From: Arion vulgaris
Taxonomy: Eukaryota; Mollusca; Gastropoda; Stylommatophora; Arionidae
Direction: 5' to 3'
Length of the DNA stretch: 64,000 nucleotides
Assembly (NCBI GenBank): GCA_020796225.1
Contig: CM036761.1
Coordinates: 32,376,928-32,440,927 of the forward strand
Shown: positions 62,229-64,000 of the stretch, piece after piece
How positions within the stretch are numbered: the first letter of the stretch is position 1
How the letters are laid out: each line of letters begins with the position of its first letter
The notes under the pieces: model-generated
The model's database searches: none
Seen by the model: the letters and a program-made list of their open reading frames with translations, nothing else
Told to the model about the DNA's origin: nothing
Position numbers and translations under genes: made by a program

Positions 62229-63994
62229 TCATCATCATCAGGTGCCATCTCCACATCGAAGGTTGACAGCAATGAATCTCCAGCATCATCTGTCTTTCGC
62301 TTTGCTGTTGCACTCTGCCAGGCTGTAAGCTGTCCATTTCTTAAAGTTTCCTCCCACTTATCTCTCGGTCTTCCTCTTGCTCTTCACCTCGCAACTTTCC
62401 CTTCTAGCAACGATTTTATCATGGTGTCATGTCTTTTATGTGCCCAAAATACTTTATTTGTCTGAATTTTATTTCGCTTAATAAGTCTTCATGTCTACAT
62501 TTCCTAAAAGTTGTTTATTTGTCTATTTTTCTGTGCATGAAACTCTGCCTATTCTTCTATATATCAACATCTCAAACGCATCAATTATATATATATATAC
62601 AGTGGCGGATCGTGATCATTTTTGTTGGTGGGACCAGACACAAATTTTCGAAACAAATCATGGTTTTGTGTAGGTTATATTTTAATTTATAAAGTAATAA
62701 ATGCACGTTACACTTTACTTTGGTGGGGCTCGGTCCCAAGGGCCCTTAATGACGAGCCGCCACTGTATATATATATATATATGTAATAGGAGGTGTTGTT
62801 TTATTCTTTTTTTCCCTTATTAAGAATTGTGTGATGTTATTAGATCTGATGATGTTTAAAGCCGTTTATGGCATAACAGATGTTGGTGGTTAACTGTGAG
62901 TTTGATGACAATAACTCAAACACCTCTGTAATATTCAGATCATGTTTATTGTACTATTGTTTCTCAACACGTCCGTCTCTTACAATGTTTCTATCGGTCT
63001 CTCTCGTTGTTATATTGTTGTTTTTCTGTCCTTAGTTTCTGTCGTCACGCTACGTCAAACCAATTCCGTTCTAGTCTTAATAATATTGTCAAAGACGTAC
63101 ATCATTGGTGTGCAGTTCTGGTATATGGTGACCCCTTACTTTTCTCTATCTGTCTAGTTGCCCTGTCTAGTCTTGTAACTGCTGGCTTAGGGTAGGCGAA
63201 TGGCTGTCCTTTGTCAACCCGTGTATATATATATATATATATAGAAATGATAAAGTAATGAAGTATATTGTTTTATTTCTTGTTTCTGTTCTTATAACTC
63301 AGTTTCTCATACAGTTGAAATAATGAGTGACACAGAAAACATTAGTATATTTTTAATGTGACATTTTCTTATAAAGAATTAGGCAGAAAATTTCGGTTTT
63401 CGGATGCGCTCGTACAACACTAGTAGGGGTTTTACATGGGCGCATCGTTCTAACCGTTCTTGTCAAAGTCTGTTTATATATCACAATAACAATGATCAAA
63501 TGATCGAGAAGAACAATGTATATATGTGTAGTATAAACATTATATCGTCATCATCAGGTGCCGTGCCGGCTGGCATAGGCGATCATGGATCTCCACAAAT
63601 CTATGTCGTTGTTGTTTGCTATCAACTCAGATGTTGACGCTCTACCGTGCCATGAAGTCAAGCTATCCAAAATTGTAGGACTCTGTCTTTCCCTGTCTCG
63701 TCTACCTTCGATTTTACCGGTTGTCAAAATTTTCTAATACACTATTCTTTAATATACCGCCTTGTATATTAAAGAATATACAACATGTTCATTGATTTTC
63801 TAATGGACACAAACTAAATGTAGTTTTTCAAATAAAAACAACTTTAATCCTACAAGCAATAACACTTCAACAAATAAACAGCAACATACACAACACTCAC
63901 TTTAGATCGATGAATATCTCCATCATCTGTTTCACCAACACCCAACAACTTTCGAGTTTTCAATCTGCTGTGAAGATCACCGCTACTGTGTTTT
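32056..63994 (-). CDS. TP53I11: TP53I11 (p53-inducible protein 11) homologue, 5' end outside window
   Basis: In vertebrates this small multi-pass membrane protein is induced by p53; its molecular role is not settled. The CDS joins 63994-63901, 48803-48696, 47427-47328, 46090-45989 and 32234-32056, giving 193 residues here (human whole protein 189). Diagnostic segments: [47 protein letters not shown] [32 protein letters not shown] and [15 protein letters not shown]. Four hydrophobic helices are visible: exon 2/3 boundary, [25 protein letters not shown] and [19 protein letters not shown]. All donors and acceptors are GT/AG and phases match. The first coding exon is to the right of the window. 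Introns of 13.8 and 15.1 kb are filled with transposons. The C-terminus is the least conserved part. Confidence 0.92.
32370..33935. repeat. AT-rich minisatellite, about 33-36-bp unit, in TP53I11 intron
   Basis: Units of GATACTTAAAATACTGAATA and TACTAAAATACCGA dominate 33180-33935. A looser version (TTAAAATACTGGA-like words) extends back to about 32370. It lies 140 bp upstream, in transcript sense, of the last exon's acceptor. Confidence 0.85.
33949..34395 (+). mobile_element. SINE family D (tRNA-derived), long copy
   Basis: Head GTCTCTGTAACGTAGAGGTT and B-box-like ATCAGGTTTGCTCCC; body CCTATCGGAGACGGACGATA, TTGGCAGTTCAAAATCG and CACCGGGGACTCTCGC; end near GATATCGGAGCATACATGG and TGATG. Companion of 25580. 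Confidence 0.7.
34396..34838. other. TP53I11 intron, no gene seen
   Basis: AT-rich with a (TA)n run at 34399-34417. No element recognised. Confidence 0.35.
34840..35093 (-). mobile_element. SINE family B, diverged full-length copy
   Basis: Minus-strand copy with head GAGCGGCAGTAGCCTAGTTC, B-box GGGTTCAATTACGC and 3' body ACCGTGTGCCGACGGTCAAT. It is followed by a (TA)n run at 35098-35112. Confidence 0.75.
35318..35530 (+). mobile_element. SINE family E (tRNA-derived), best copy
   Basis: Head GTCTATGTGGCAGGGTGTTT (A box) and GTGGGTTCGAATACGG (B box), then TTTTTTCCAGAGACCCTTCA and the tail GGGGTAAAACCCAGGTGCAA with TGAAATCAGTCCGTCTGC. Confidence 0.75.
35798..36345 (+). mobile_element. SINE family A interrupted by SINE family B
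   Basis: Family A runs from TTTGTTGCCAGGACTCACAA to CATAACTG (35959) and resumes at 36239 with AGGTGCATAACTGGTAGAAC, ending GGAGCGTTCGAAAAAGATGA. Without the insert it is an ordinary full-length copy. Confidence 0.85.
35960..36238 (-). mobile_element. SINE family B nested in SINE A, with target duplication
   Basis: A nearly intact family B copy on the minus strand, flanked by the 13-bp repeat AGGTGCATAACTG at 35947-35959 and 36239-36251. It shows that family B was active after this family A copy had inserted. Confidence 0.9.
36570..36865 (+). mobile_element. LINE 3' end (GTRGII family)
   Basis: [12 protein letters not shown] broken frame followed by [14 protein letters not shown] and an open stretch (36721-36858) with [40 protein letters not shown] and then an ATT-repeat tail. 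Confidence 0.75.
36866..37435. other. TP53I11 intron, no gene seen
   Basis: AT-rich with a short GTGTGT run near 36901-36918. No element recognised. Confidence 0.35.
37440..37760. mobile_element. Inverted pair of SINE family A copies
   Basis: 37440-37557 is the 5' half of family A on the plus strand (GTTGCCAAGGCTCATAAGG to TAGTAAATAAAAGCGATG). 37560-37760 is a nearly whole copy on the minus strand without its GAA tail. Their 5' halves form an inverted repeat about 100 bp long per arm. Confidence 0.75.
37761..38445. other. TP53I11 intron; short duplicated segment
   Basis: A segment near 37825-37935 (AAAGTAACATTATTTTCCAA, ACTAGTTTATC, ATTGAGAGAGAGTACAGTTT) is repeated at 37945-38070. Otherwise nothing recognised. 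Confidence 0.5.
38450..38690 (-). mobile_element. LINE reverse transcriptase 3' fragment (HLDDD family)
   Basis: Second copy of 12590-12895, same orientation: ATCATCAAGGTGCGTATCC, TGCAGCGCATCTGAAATTC and TCGTCGATGGTCATGTTCAT. Frame broken. Confidence 0.75.
38691..39584. other. TP53I11 intron, no gene seen
   Basis: Contains a (TA)n run at 38999-39016 and, at 39320-39430, a frame reading [20 protein letters not shown] followed by LHAHQR. That is a C2H2 zinc-finger-like motif common at the C-terminus of some LINE polyproteins, preceded by a [17 protein letters not shown] linker. Confidence 0.45.
39290..39432 (+). mobile_element. LINE C-terminal zinc finger remnant
   Basis: The frame reads [40 protein letters not shown], with CxxC and HxxxH spacing of a C2H2 finger. 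Many LINE ORF2 proteins end with such a finger (CxxCGRxCxSRIGLxSHxR..). No reverse transcriptase is readable next to it. Confidence 0.6.
39585..39810. mobile_element. TTAA-type MITE (CTGCTA family), copy 2
   Basis: Bounded by TTAA at 39585-39588 and 39807-39810. Left end ACTTTTAGCTGCTAAGGACG, right end AGTATGTAGCAGGGAATTGG. The interior closely matches 17632-17861. Confidence 0.65.
39811..40675. other. TP53I11 intron, unclassified
   Basis: 40010-40420 is less AT-rich and reads like old inverted LINE sequence, but no motif is firm enough to name it. The rest is AT-rich. Confidence 0.25.
40680..40862 (-). mobile_element. SINE family F, minus copy
   Basis: Inverted relative of 26700-26905: GCACTTGAGCTTTCAGCTAT, GGTTCGGTTCCACGAACACC, GGAGAACCTGTGG and CACGGAATTGATCCC (B box). 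Confidence 0.7.
40875..41090 (-). mobile_element. SINE family B, strongly diverged
   Basis: TTGGCCAGCGGCACACG, GTTGCCTTTACTTC, CTGCTCTGTTAGCC and a remnant B box (ATGGAACCAAGACC) fit family B on the minus strand. Confidence 0.5.
41091..42080. other. TP53I11 intron, no gene seen
   Basis: A-rich sequence, with a palindromic (TA)n block at 42028-42075. A minus frame at 41469-41738 has no recognisable domain. Confidence 0.35.
42083..42430. repeat. Tandem duplication, about 175-bp unit
   Basis: GATATTAAAAGGATAGGCAA, GGGCAAGAGGTTGCTTG and TGTGCTCCGTTGGGAGCTGG at 42085-42260 are repeated, diverged, at 42259-42430. Content resembles a degraded LINE end. Confidence 0.65.
42641..42805. mobile_element. 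hAT MITE (CAGTGGCGG family), copy 2
   Basis: Ends CAGTGGCGGCTCGTGATCG and ATGATGAGCCGCCACTG. Perfect 8-bp duplication TTGCAGAC at 42633-42640 and 42806-42813. Confidence 0.93.
42840..43235 (+). mobile_element. LINE reverse transcriptase 3' fragment
   Basis: Frames read [40 protein letters not shown] and [15 protein letters not shown], relatives of the 29535 LINE, on the plus strand and broken by stops. Confidence 0.75.
43236..43555. other. TP53I11 intron, no gene seen
   Basis: A-rich with nothing recognised. Confidence 0.35.
43575..43690 (+). mobile_element. Penelope-like repeat fragment with hammerhead-like motif, copy 1
   Basis: Contains CTTGATAAAGACTGTTGGTC, GAAACGTGCTGTTTGCATTG and TTTTGTATTCAAACTCAGTA, ending TTTTCGC. 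The TTGATAA..GAC-loop-GTC-GAAAC order resembles the hammerhead core of Penelope-like retroelements. Confidence 0.5.
43786..43921. mobile_element. Short TTAA-type MITE
   Basis: TTAACCCTTTCACCCTTCTG at the left and CGGAGTGAAATGATTAA at the right form imperfect inverted repeats inside TTAA targets (43786-43789, 43918-43921). Confidence 0.55.
43922..44700. other. TP53I11 intron, no gene seen
   Basis: AT-rich; nothing recognised. Confidence 0.35.
44725..44902. mobile_element. Penelope-like repeat, head-to-head pair forming a long hairpin
   Basis: The left arm (44727-44800: GCGAAACACGTAATCACAAA ... GCAACGTTTCGAC) is answered by an inverted right arm (44825-44899: GTCGAAACGTTTC ... TTTGTGATTACATGTTTCGC). 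The arms are about 75 bp with few mismatches and a loop of about 24 bp. Each arm carries the TGGTCGAAACGTT-type hammerhead-like half. Confidence 0.8.
44903..45145. other. TP53I11 intron, no gene seen
   Basis: AT-rich; nothing recognised. Confidence 0.35.
45150..45560. repeat. Degenerate tandem repeat, about 70-90-bp unit
   Basis: AAAGACATCATAAACAGAGT, GAAAACAATGGATTCATAAG, TGTCCTAAAACTGTAAGATG and TCTTTCATATAAGGCTGTC recur five or six times; later units lose many single bases. Confidence 0.75.
45730..45902. mobile_element. MITE-like repeat with GCGTCC/GAACGCCC ends, copy 2
   Basis: CATGAGCGTCCACAGAGGTT and CTGTGAACGCCCATG are its ends; interior AAAACTGTTTTATCACAAAG and CTTGTGCCCC match 1680-1852. 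It sits 87 bp downstream, in transcript sense, of the TP53I11 exon at 45989. Confidence 0.55.
45989..46090 (-). CDS. TP53I11: TP53I11 exon (SLSIVYW..YFTIQF)
   Basis: 102 bp between TCTGTTACCAG and GTAAGT. It encodes [20 protein letters not shown] and [13 protein letters not shown], aligned with human SISLIMWNALY..CYFAVQFL. Confidence 0.92.
46168..46398. repeat. Short tandem array, 15-19-bp unit
   Basis: About 13 units of CCCAAATCGAATGTGCTGG, many with one to four bases missing. It begins about 78 bp upstream, in transcript sense, of a TP53I11 acceptor and runs straight into the 3' half of a SINE A copy. Confidence 0.9.
46399..46500 (+). mobile_element. SINE family A, 3' half
   Basis: AACTGGCACGTACAATCAC, GATCACATACAAATCACAAC and GGTCGATATGGAGCGTTTGA, then (GAA)n. 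The 5' half is replaced by the tandem array. Confidence 0.75.
46501..47055. other. TP53I11 intron, no gene seen
   Basis: 46750-47040 reads like faint reverse transcriptase sequence on the plus strand ([13 protein letters not shown]..), not firm. Otherwise AT-rich. Confidence 0.3.
47064..47288. mobile_element. hAT MITE related to the ZMYM1-like hAT at the left edge
   Basis: Ends CACTGCCGGATTAAGC and GCGCTAATCCAGCACTG; perfect 8-bp duplication TACATAGT at 47056-47063 and 47289-47296. The terminal sequence matches the right end of the 1-476 element. Its end is only 40 bp from a TP53I11 exon donor. Confidence 0.9.
47328..47427 (-). CDS. TP53I11: TP53I11 exon ([15 protein letters not shown])
   Basis: 100 bp after TTTTTTTTCAG, with donor GTAAGT. 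It encodes [20 protein letters not shown] and [13 protein letters not shown] plus one base. Human has [14 protein letters not shown] here. Confidence 0.93.
47554..47716. mobile_element. hAT MITE (CAGTGGCGG family), copy 3
   Basis: Ends CAGTGGCGACTCGTCATTAG and CACGAGCCGCCACTG, perfect 8-bp duplication CGTATTAT at 47546-47553 and 47717-47724. Orientation is opposite to copies 1, 2 and 5. Confidence 0.93.
47940..48190 (+). mobile_element. SINE family G (tRNA-derived) with LINE-like tail
   Basis: Head GGCGTCTGTGGCTAGGGGTT and AGTGACTCGGTC, B box TGAGTTCGAATCACG. The body has GGACGATGGTACCACCCG and the tail AAATCCTGTAAAGGATATGC, which is also the end of the HLDDD-family LINE. Confidence 0.75.
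48191..48690. other. TP53I11 intron, no gene seen
   Basis: Contains ATGTTATGTTATG near 48328 and CGATCGACGTCGTGGCGTA-like sequence that recalls 22200-22280 (TGCCATGACGTCGATTGC): a shared unclassified repeat. Confidence 0.35.
48696..48803 (-). CDS. TP53I11: TP53I11 exon (LSQILG..FTVIGLW)
   Basis: 108 bp, phase 0, between CTTTCAG and GTGAGT. It encodes [20 protein letters not shown] and the first transmembrane segment. Confidence 0.93.
49020..49110 (+). mobile_element. TTAA-type MITE, uninterrupted at the hAT target
   Basis: TTTAAAACCCTTTCACACAT, GTATTGGACACCTACTATTC and TTTCATAGCTACACATGCGT match, inverted, 477-556. Here the TACACATG target is intact. Confidence 0.55.
49258..49375 (+). mobile_element. 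tRNA-derived SINE head
   Basis: GAGCCGCATTAGCTTAATGG, TTAGTGCACTATCTTCGCCG and CCGTGGCTCAATTCCTC have tRNA-like A and B boxes. The downstream body is lost or replaced by the LINE at 49378. Confidence 0.6.
49378..49670 (+). mobile_element. LINE 3' end (GTRGII family) with (TA)n tail
   Basis: Broken frames of [20 protein letters not shown] type, ending TAATGTATAACGGTACTAGA, GGAATATATATAT. The (TA)n tail runs to about 49672. Confidence 0.7.
49678..49865 (+). mobile_element. SINE family B, degenerate
   Basis: CGACTCTCTAGTCTACCTAA, TTGGGTATCAGGG, CACTGGGAAGTAATGG and GACCACATAATACATCGTGT align with family B; the head is absent. Confidence 0.6.
49866..50095. other. TP53I11 intron, no gene seen
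   Basis: AT-rich; nothing recognised. Confidence 0.35.
50095..50870 (+). mobile_element. SINE family A with internal tandem expansion
   Basis: The copy opens with TTGTGCCTGGTTCACAAGGG and closes with CACATACAAAGTGGTTAACA and GGTCAATATGGAGCATGAGA. Instead of one central segment it holds irregular duplications (50125-50280) and then a regular 40-bp array. Confidence 0.85.
50281..50720. repeat. 40-bp tandem array born inside a SINE
   Basis: Unit AACACTGCGACCTGCAAGGC plus ATATCGTAGAAGAGAATGGT. Nine units from 50321 to 50680 are identical; partial or variant units lie at each end. The unit equals the start-to-central-box segment of family A. Long open frames on the minus strand here are by-products of the repeat. 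Confidence 0.97.
50985..51170 (-). mobile_element. LINE C-terminus (RNase H family) fragment
   Basis: TCAGTTATATGAGGACTTTG, CATTCAGCAGCGTCCAGCGG and CAAGTTAAATAC are the inverted C-terminal piece seen at 12226, 55085 and 56885. Confidence 0.5.
51175..51525 (+). mobile_element. LINE reverse transcriptase 3' fragment (LWIKTGQEP family), best copy
   Basis: Frames read [24 protein letters not shown] and then CHQTST-like sequence, [20 protein letters not shown]. The final CTCCACTAGGAGCGAAGAGG is shared by all copies. Confidence 0.7.
51526..52110. other. TP53I11 intron, no gene seen
   Basis: Opens with CAACCGTTCAACACCCAAG, a scrap of the RNase H LINE end; 51600-51900 may be degraded LINE coding sequence on the plus strand. 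Confidence 0.3.
52112..52222 (-). mobile_element. Penelope-like repeat fragment with hammerhead-like motif, copy 3
   Basis: On the minus strand: GCCTGATAAATACCTTTTGG, TCGAAACGATGCTTTGTATT and so on to TTTCGCCATTAC. CTGATAA, a 3-bp stem with TTTT loop (ACC/GGT) and CGAAACG follow hammerhead order. Confidence 0.55.
52455..52830. mobile_element. Inverted pair of SINE family A copies
   Basis: 52460-52687 is a nearly whole copy on the minus strand (tail CTTCTTCTTC first). 52688-52825 is the 3' half of a plus copy, starting CGAACGTGCTGGCCTACTTG. The 3' halves are inverted repeats of each other, so the transcript can fold into a long hairpin. Confidence 0.8.
52955..53215 (+). mobile_element. SINE family C, full length
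   Basis: Starts CGTCCGAGTGGTTACCGG and contains ATGCATGTCGTAAGAGGCGA, GTGTAGAAGTCTATGCGTTT and CACAAAGAGTGATTAAAATT, with (GAA)n at the end. Confidence 0.8.
53395..53560. mobile_element. hAT MITE (CAGTGGCGG family), copy 4
   Basis: Ends CAGGGGCGGCTCGCCATTAA and GCGAGTCGCCACTA, flanked by CGTCTCCT (53387-53394) and CCTCTCCT (53561-53568), 7 of 8 matching. Same orientation as copy 3. Confidence 0.85.
53561..54275. other. TP53I11 intron, no gene seen
   Basis: A 20-base T run at 53823-53840; otherwise nothing recognised. Confidence 0.35.
54278..54375. repeat. (CT)n and (TA)n microsatellite at a LINE 3' end
   Basis: CTCTCTCTCT to 54318 followed by TATATATATA to 54375, directly joined to the 3' end of the LINE on the minus strand. 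Confidence 0.95.
54373..54945 (-). mobile_element. LINE reverse transcriptase 3' end (GTRGII family), best copy
   Basis: An open 155-codon minus frame (54454-54921) reads [79 protein letters not shown] and [20 protein letters not shown], a thumb/connection region. The element ends TAACGGTACGAGAGGAATT, then (TA)n. It is 5'-truncated. Confidence 0.85.
55085..55186 (-). mobile_element. LINE C-terminus (RNase H family) fragment
   Basis: GAGGACTACCATCATAGCAC, GGTGCTCCGATCTCCGCC and AGCGTCCAGCGGCCCAACAC form the inverted C-terminal piece (SEHLWTCLGCYDD-like). It is cut by the MITE at 55187. Confidence 0.6.
55187..55445. mobile_element. Tc1/mariner-type MITE
   Basis: CAGGGTGTTCAACTTAA at the left and TTGAACACCCTG at the right (12 bp perfect) lie inside TA duplications at 55185-55186 and 55446-55447. 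259 bp, no coding frame of its own. Confidence 0.8.
55446..56145. other. TP53I11 intron; one small unassigned frame
   Basis: A minus frame (55819-56004) reads [40 protein letters not shown]. It looks protein-like, but I recognise no family. The rest is AT-rich. Confidence 0.25.
56150..56475 (-). mobile_element. LINE 3' fragment
   Basis: Related to 22860: CCATCTTTTGCGTGGTCATC, ACTCGTTATACTTTCTCTGT and AGAGCATTCTTGTCAGGTGT. It is an inverted reverse transcriptase end with broken frames. Confidence 0.5.
56500..56600 (-). mobile_element. SINE family A, 3' fragment
   Basis: CTTCTTCTTCAAACGCTCC, ATATCGATCACG and GTGATCTAAATCTAAGAGTG are the inverted 3' end with its GAA tail. Confidence 0.65.
56601..56880. 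other. TP53I11 intron, no gene seen
   Basis: T- and C-rich, perhaps inverted LINE debris; nothing firm. Confidence 0.25.
56885..57025 (-). mobile_element. LINE C-terminus (RNase H family) fragment
   Basis: TCAGTTATCAGAGAACTATC, ATCATAGCACTCGGGACACG, CTCAACAAATC and CCCAACACGCCAGTTCGATG match the inverted piece at 12226. Confidence 0.6.
57812..59312 (-). pseudogene. ZBED5/SCAND3-like hAT transposase remnants
   Basis: Fragments appear in protein order going down the coordinates. BED-finger end, about 59300-59215: [20 protein letters not shown]. 59105-58863: [40 protein letters not shown] and VQMDEST. 58723-58379: [36 protein letters not shown] and [19 protein letters not shown]. 58040-57813: a less conserved piece. 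The QMDEST and ADGTNNM words are in the DDE catalytic region. Stops and frameshifts separate them, so the gene is dead. Confidence 0.85.
59335..61757. mobile_element. Inserted block related to the 9.2-9.9 kb element
   Basis: 59335-59455 matches 9193-9320 (CAGGTGATATATGTTTGAG, TAGCATGACTATTT), and 61570-61757 matches 9680-9875 (AGACATCCAAAAG, ATCATGAACATTA). Between them, after removing the retroposon, are about 0.8 kb at 60807-61565 that I cannot classify. Confidence 0.55.
59505..60797 (-). mobile_element. GC-rich retroposon with (GAA)n tail, 1.3 kb
   Basis: On the minus strand it starts GGGGTCAAAGGCTCATGAGG and ends AATGTTAGCAGAAGAAGAAG. The 9-bp repeat GTGTTCTCT flanks it at 59496-59504 and 60798-60806. 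It is far richer in GC than anything else in the window. Inside (about 60100-60290) a 90-bp segment is repeated (TTCCGGGGATGTTA twice). No long domain-bearing frame was recognised. It may be a 5'-truncated LINE or a retrocopy of a cellular or LINE 5' region RNA. Confidence 0.55.
61930..62185 (+). mobile_element. LINE 3' end (GTRGII family)
   Basis: AAAGCAACTTTGCTGAGAGA, GACATTGGACGAATTGCCC and ACTTGCAGGCCATGTGTAAC, then GTATAATGGTTCTAGTGGAA and the (TA)n tail. Confidence 0.7.
62180..62222. repeat. (TA)n microsatellite at a LINE 3' end
   Basis: About 21 TA units directly follow the LINE terminus GGTTCTAGTGGAA. Confidence 0.97.
62228..62560 (-). mobile_element. LINE 3' fragment with GAT tail
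   Basis: ATCATCATCATCAGGTGCCA opens it; inverted reverse transcriptase remains follow (CGGTCTTCCTCTTGCTCTTC, TTTTATGTGCCCAAAATAC). Its 3' end abuts the (TA)n tail of the previous LINE. Confidence 0.6.
62600..62765. mobile_element. hAT MITE (CAGTGGCGG family), copy 5
   Basis: Ends CAGTGGCGGATCGTGATCAT and TGACGAGCCGCCACTG, inserted in a (TA)n run that gives the 8-bp duplication TATATATA (62592-62599, 62766-62773). Confidence 0.9.
62774..63535. other. TP53I11 intron, no gene seen
   Basis: (TA)n at 63225-63242. 62990-63190 could be inverted LINE debris; nothing firm. Confidence 0.3.
63540..63740 (-). mobile_element. LINE 3' fragment with GAT tail
   Basis: CGTCATCATCAGGTGCCGTG, CCGGCTGGCATAGGCGATCA and CTGTCTTTCCCTGTCTCGTC. 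The AGGCGATCATG end pairs with the plus fragment ending at 6172. Confidence 0.6.
63901..63994 (-). CDS. TP53I11: TP53I11 exon, second coding (KHS..RLKTRK)
   Basis: Acceptor TTTCAG occupies the last six bases of the window; donor GTGAGT. One base completes a codon from the previous exon, then 31 codons: [20 protein letters not shown] and [11 protein letters not shown], matching the human KKHSQTDL..RLKTRKILGVGG region. Confidence 0.92.
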
Positions 63995-64000
63995 CTGAAA

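Overview
The window is eukaryotic and AT-rich, with spliced genes, very long introns and a dense load of decayed transposons. The mix of RNase H-bearing and other LINE 3' fragments, SINEs with a conserved central box and (GAA)n tails, hAT and piggyBac MITEs and Penelope-like fragments suggests a metazoan, probably a lophotrochozoan such as a mollusc. That assignment is inference, not proof.

Two host genes can be rebuilt exon by exon, both on the minus strand. The first, at 7838-13747, is a complete BET1 (Qc-SNARE) gene of four coding exons and 112 codons; its first coding exon is only 19 bp. The second, from 32056 to beyond the right edge, is a homologue of TP53I11 (p53-inducible protein 11, a multi-pass membrane protein). 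Five exons are present (32056-32234, 45989-46090, 47328-47427, 48696-48803, 63901-63994), separated by introns of up to 15 kb. Every junction keeps phase and has GT/AG ends. Only the extreme N-terminus of TP53I11 lies outside the window.

Almost everything else is mobile DNA. Left edge: the 3' end of a ZMYM1-like hAT transposon (1-476). 0.5-7.8 kb: LINE and SINE fragments, a minisatellite and one unidentified candidate exon. 7.8-13.7 kb: BET1 with a piggyBac-like fragment and LINE ends in its introns. 14-32 kb: RNase H LINE remnants, a U6 snRNA retro-chimera with a 13-bp target duplication, a deleted piggyBac element, minisatellites, SINEs, a U2 5' fragment and LINE 3' ends. 32-64 kb: the TP53I11 introns, holding an AT-rich minisatellite, nested SINEs, four more copies of a five-copy hAT MITE family with 8-bp target duplications, Penelope-type hairpins, a SINE whose inside has expanded into a 40-bp tandem array, and a 4.5-kb ZBED5-like hAT (57329-61839) that itself contains a GC-rich 1.3-kb retroposon.

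No operons, CRISPR arrays, rRNA genes or convincing functional tRNA genes are present; tRNA-like sequences are SINE heads. The most unusual observations are the U6 chimera with a compensatory change in its 5' stem, the hAT empty site available in cis, the hammerhead-like motifs, the duplicated flank of the piggyBac element and the SINE-derived 40-bp array.
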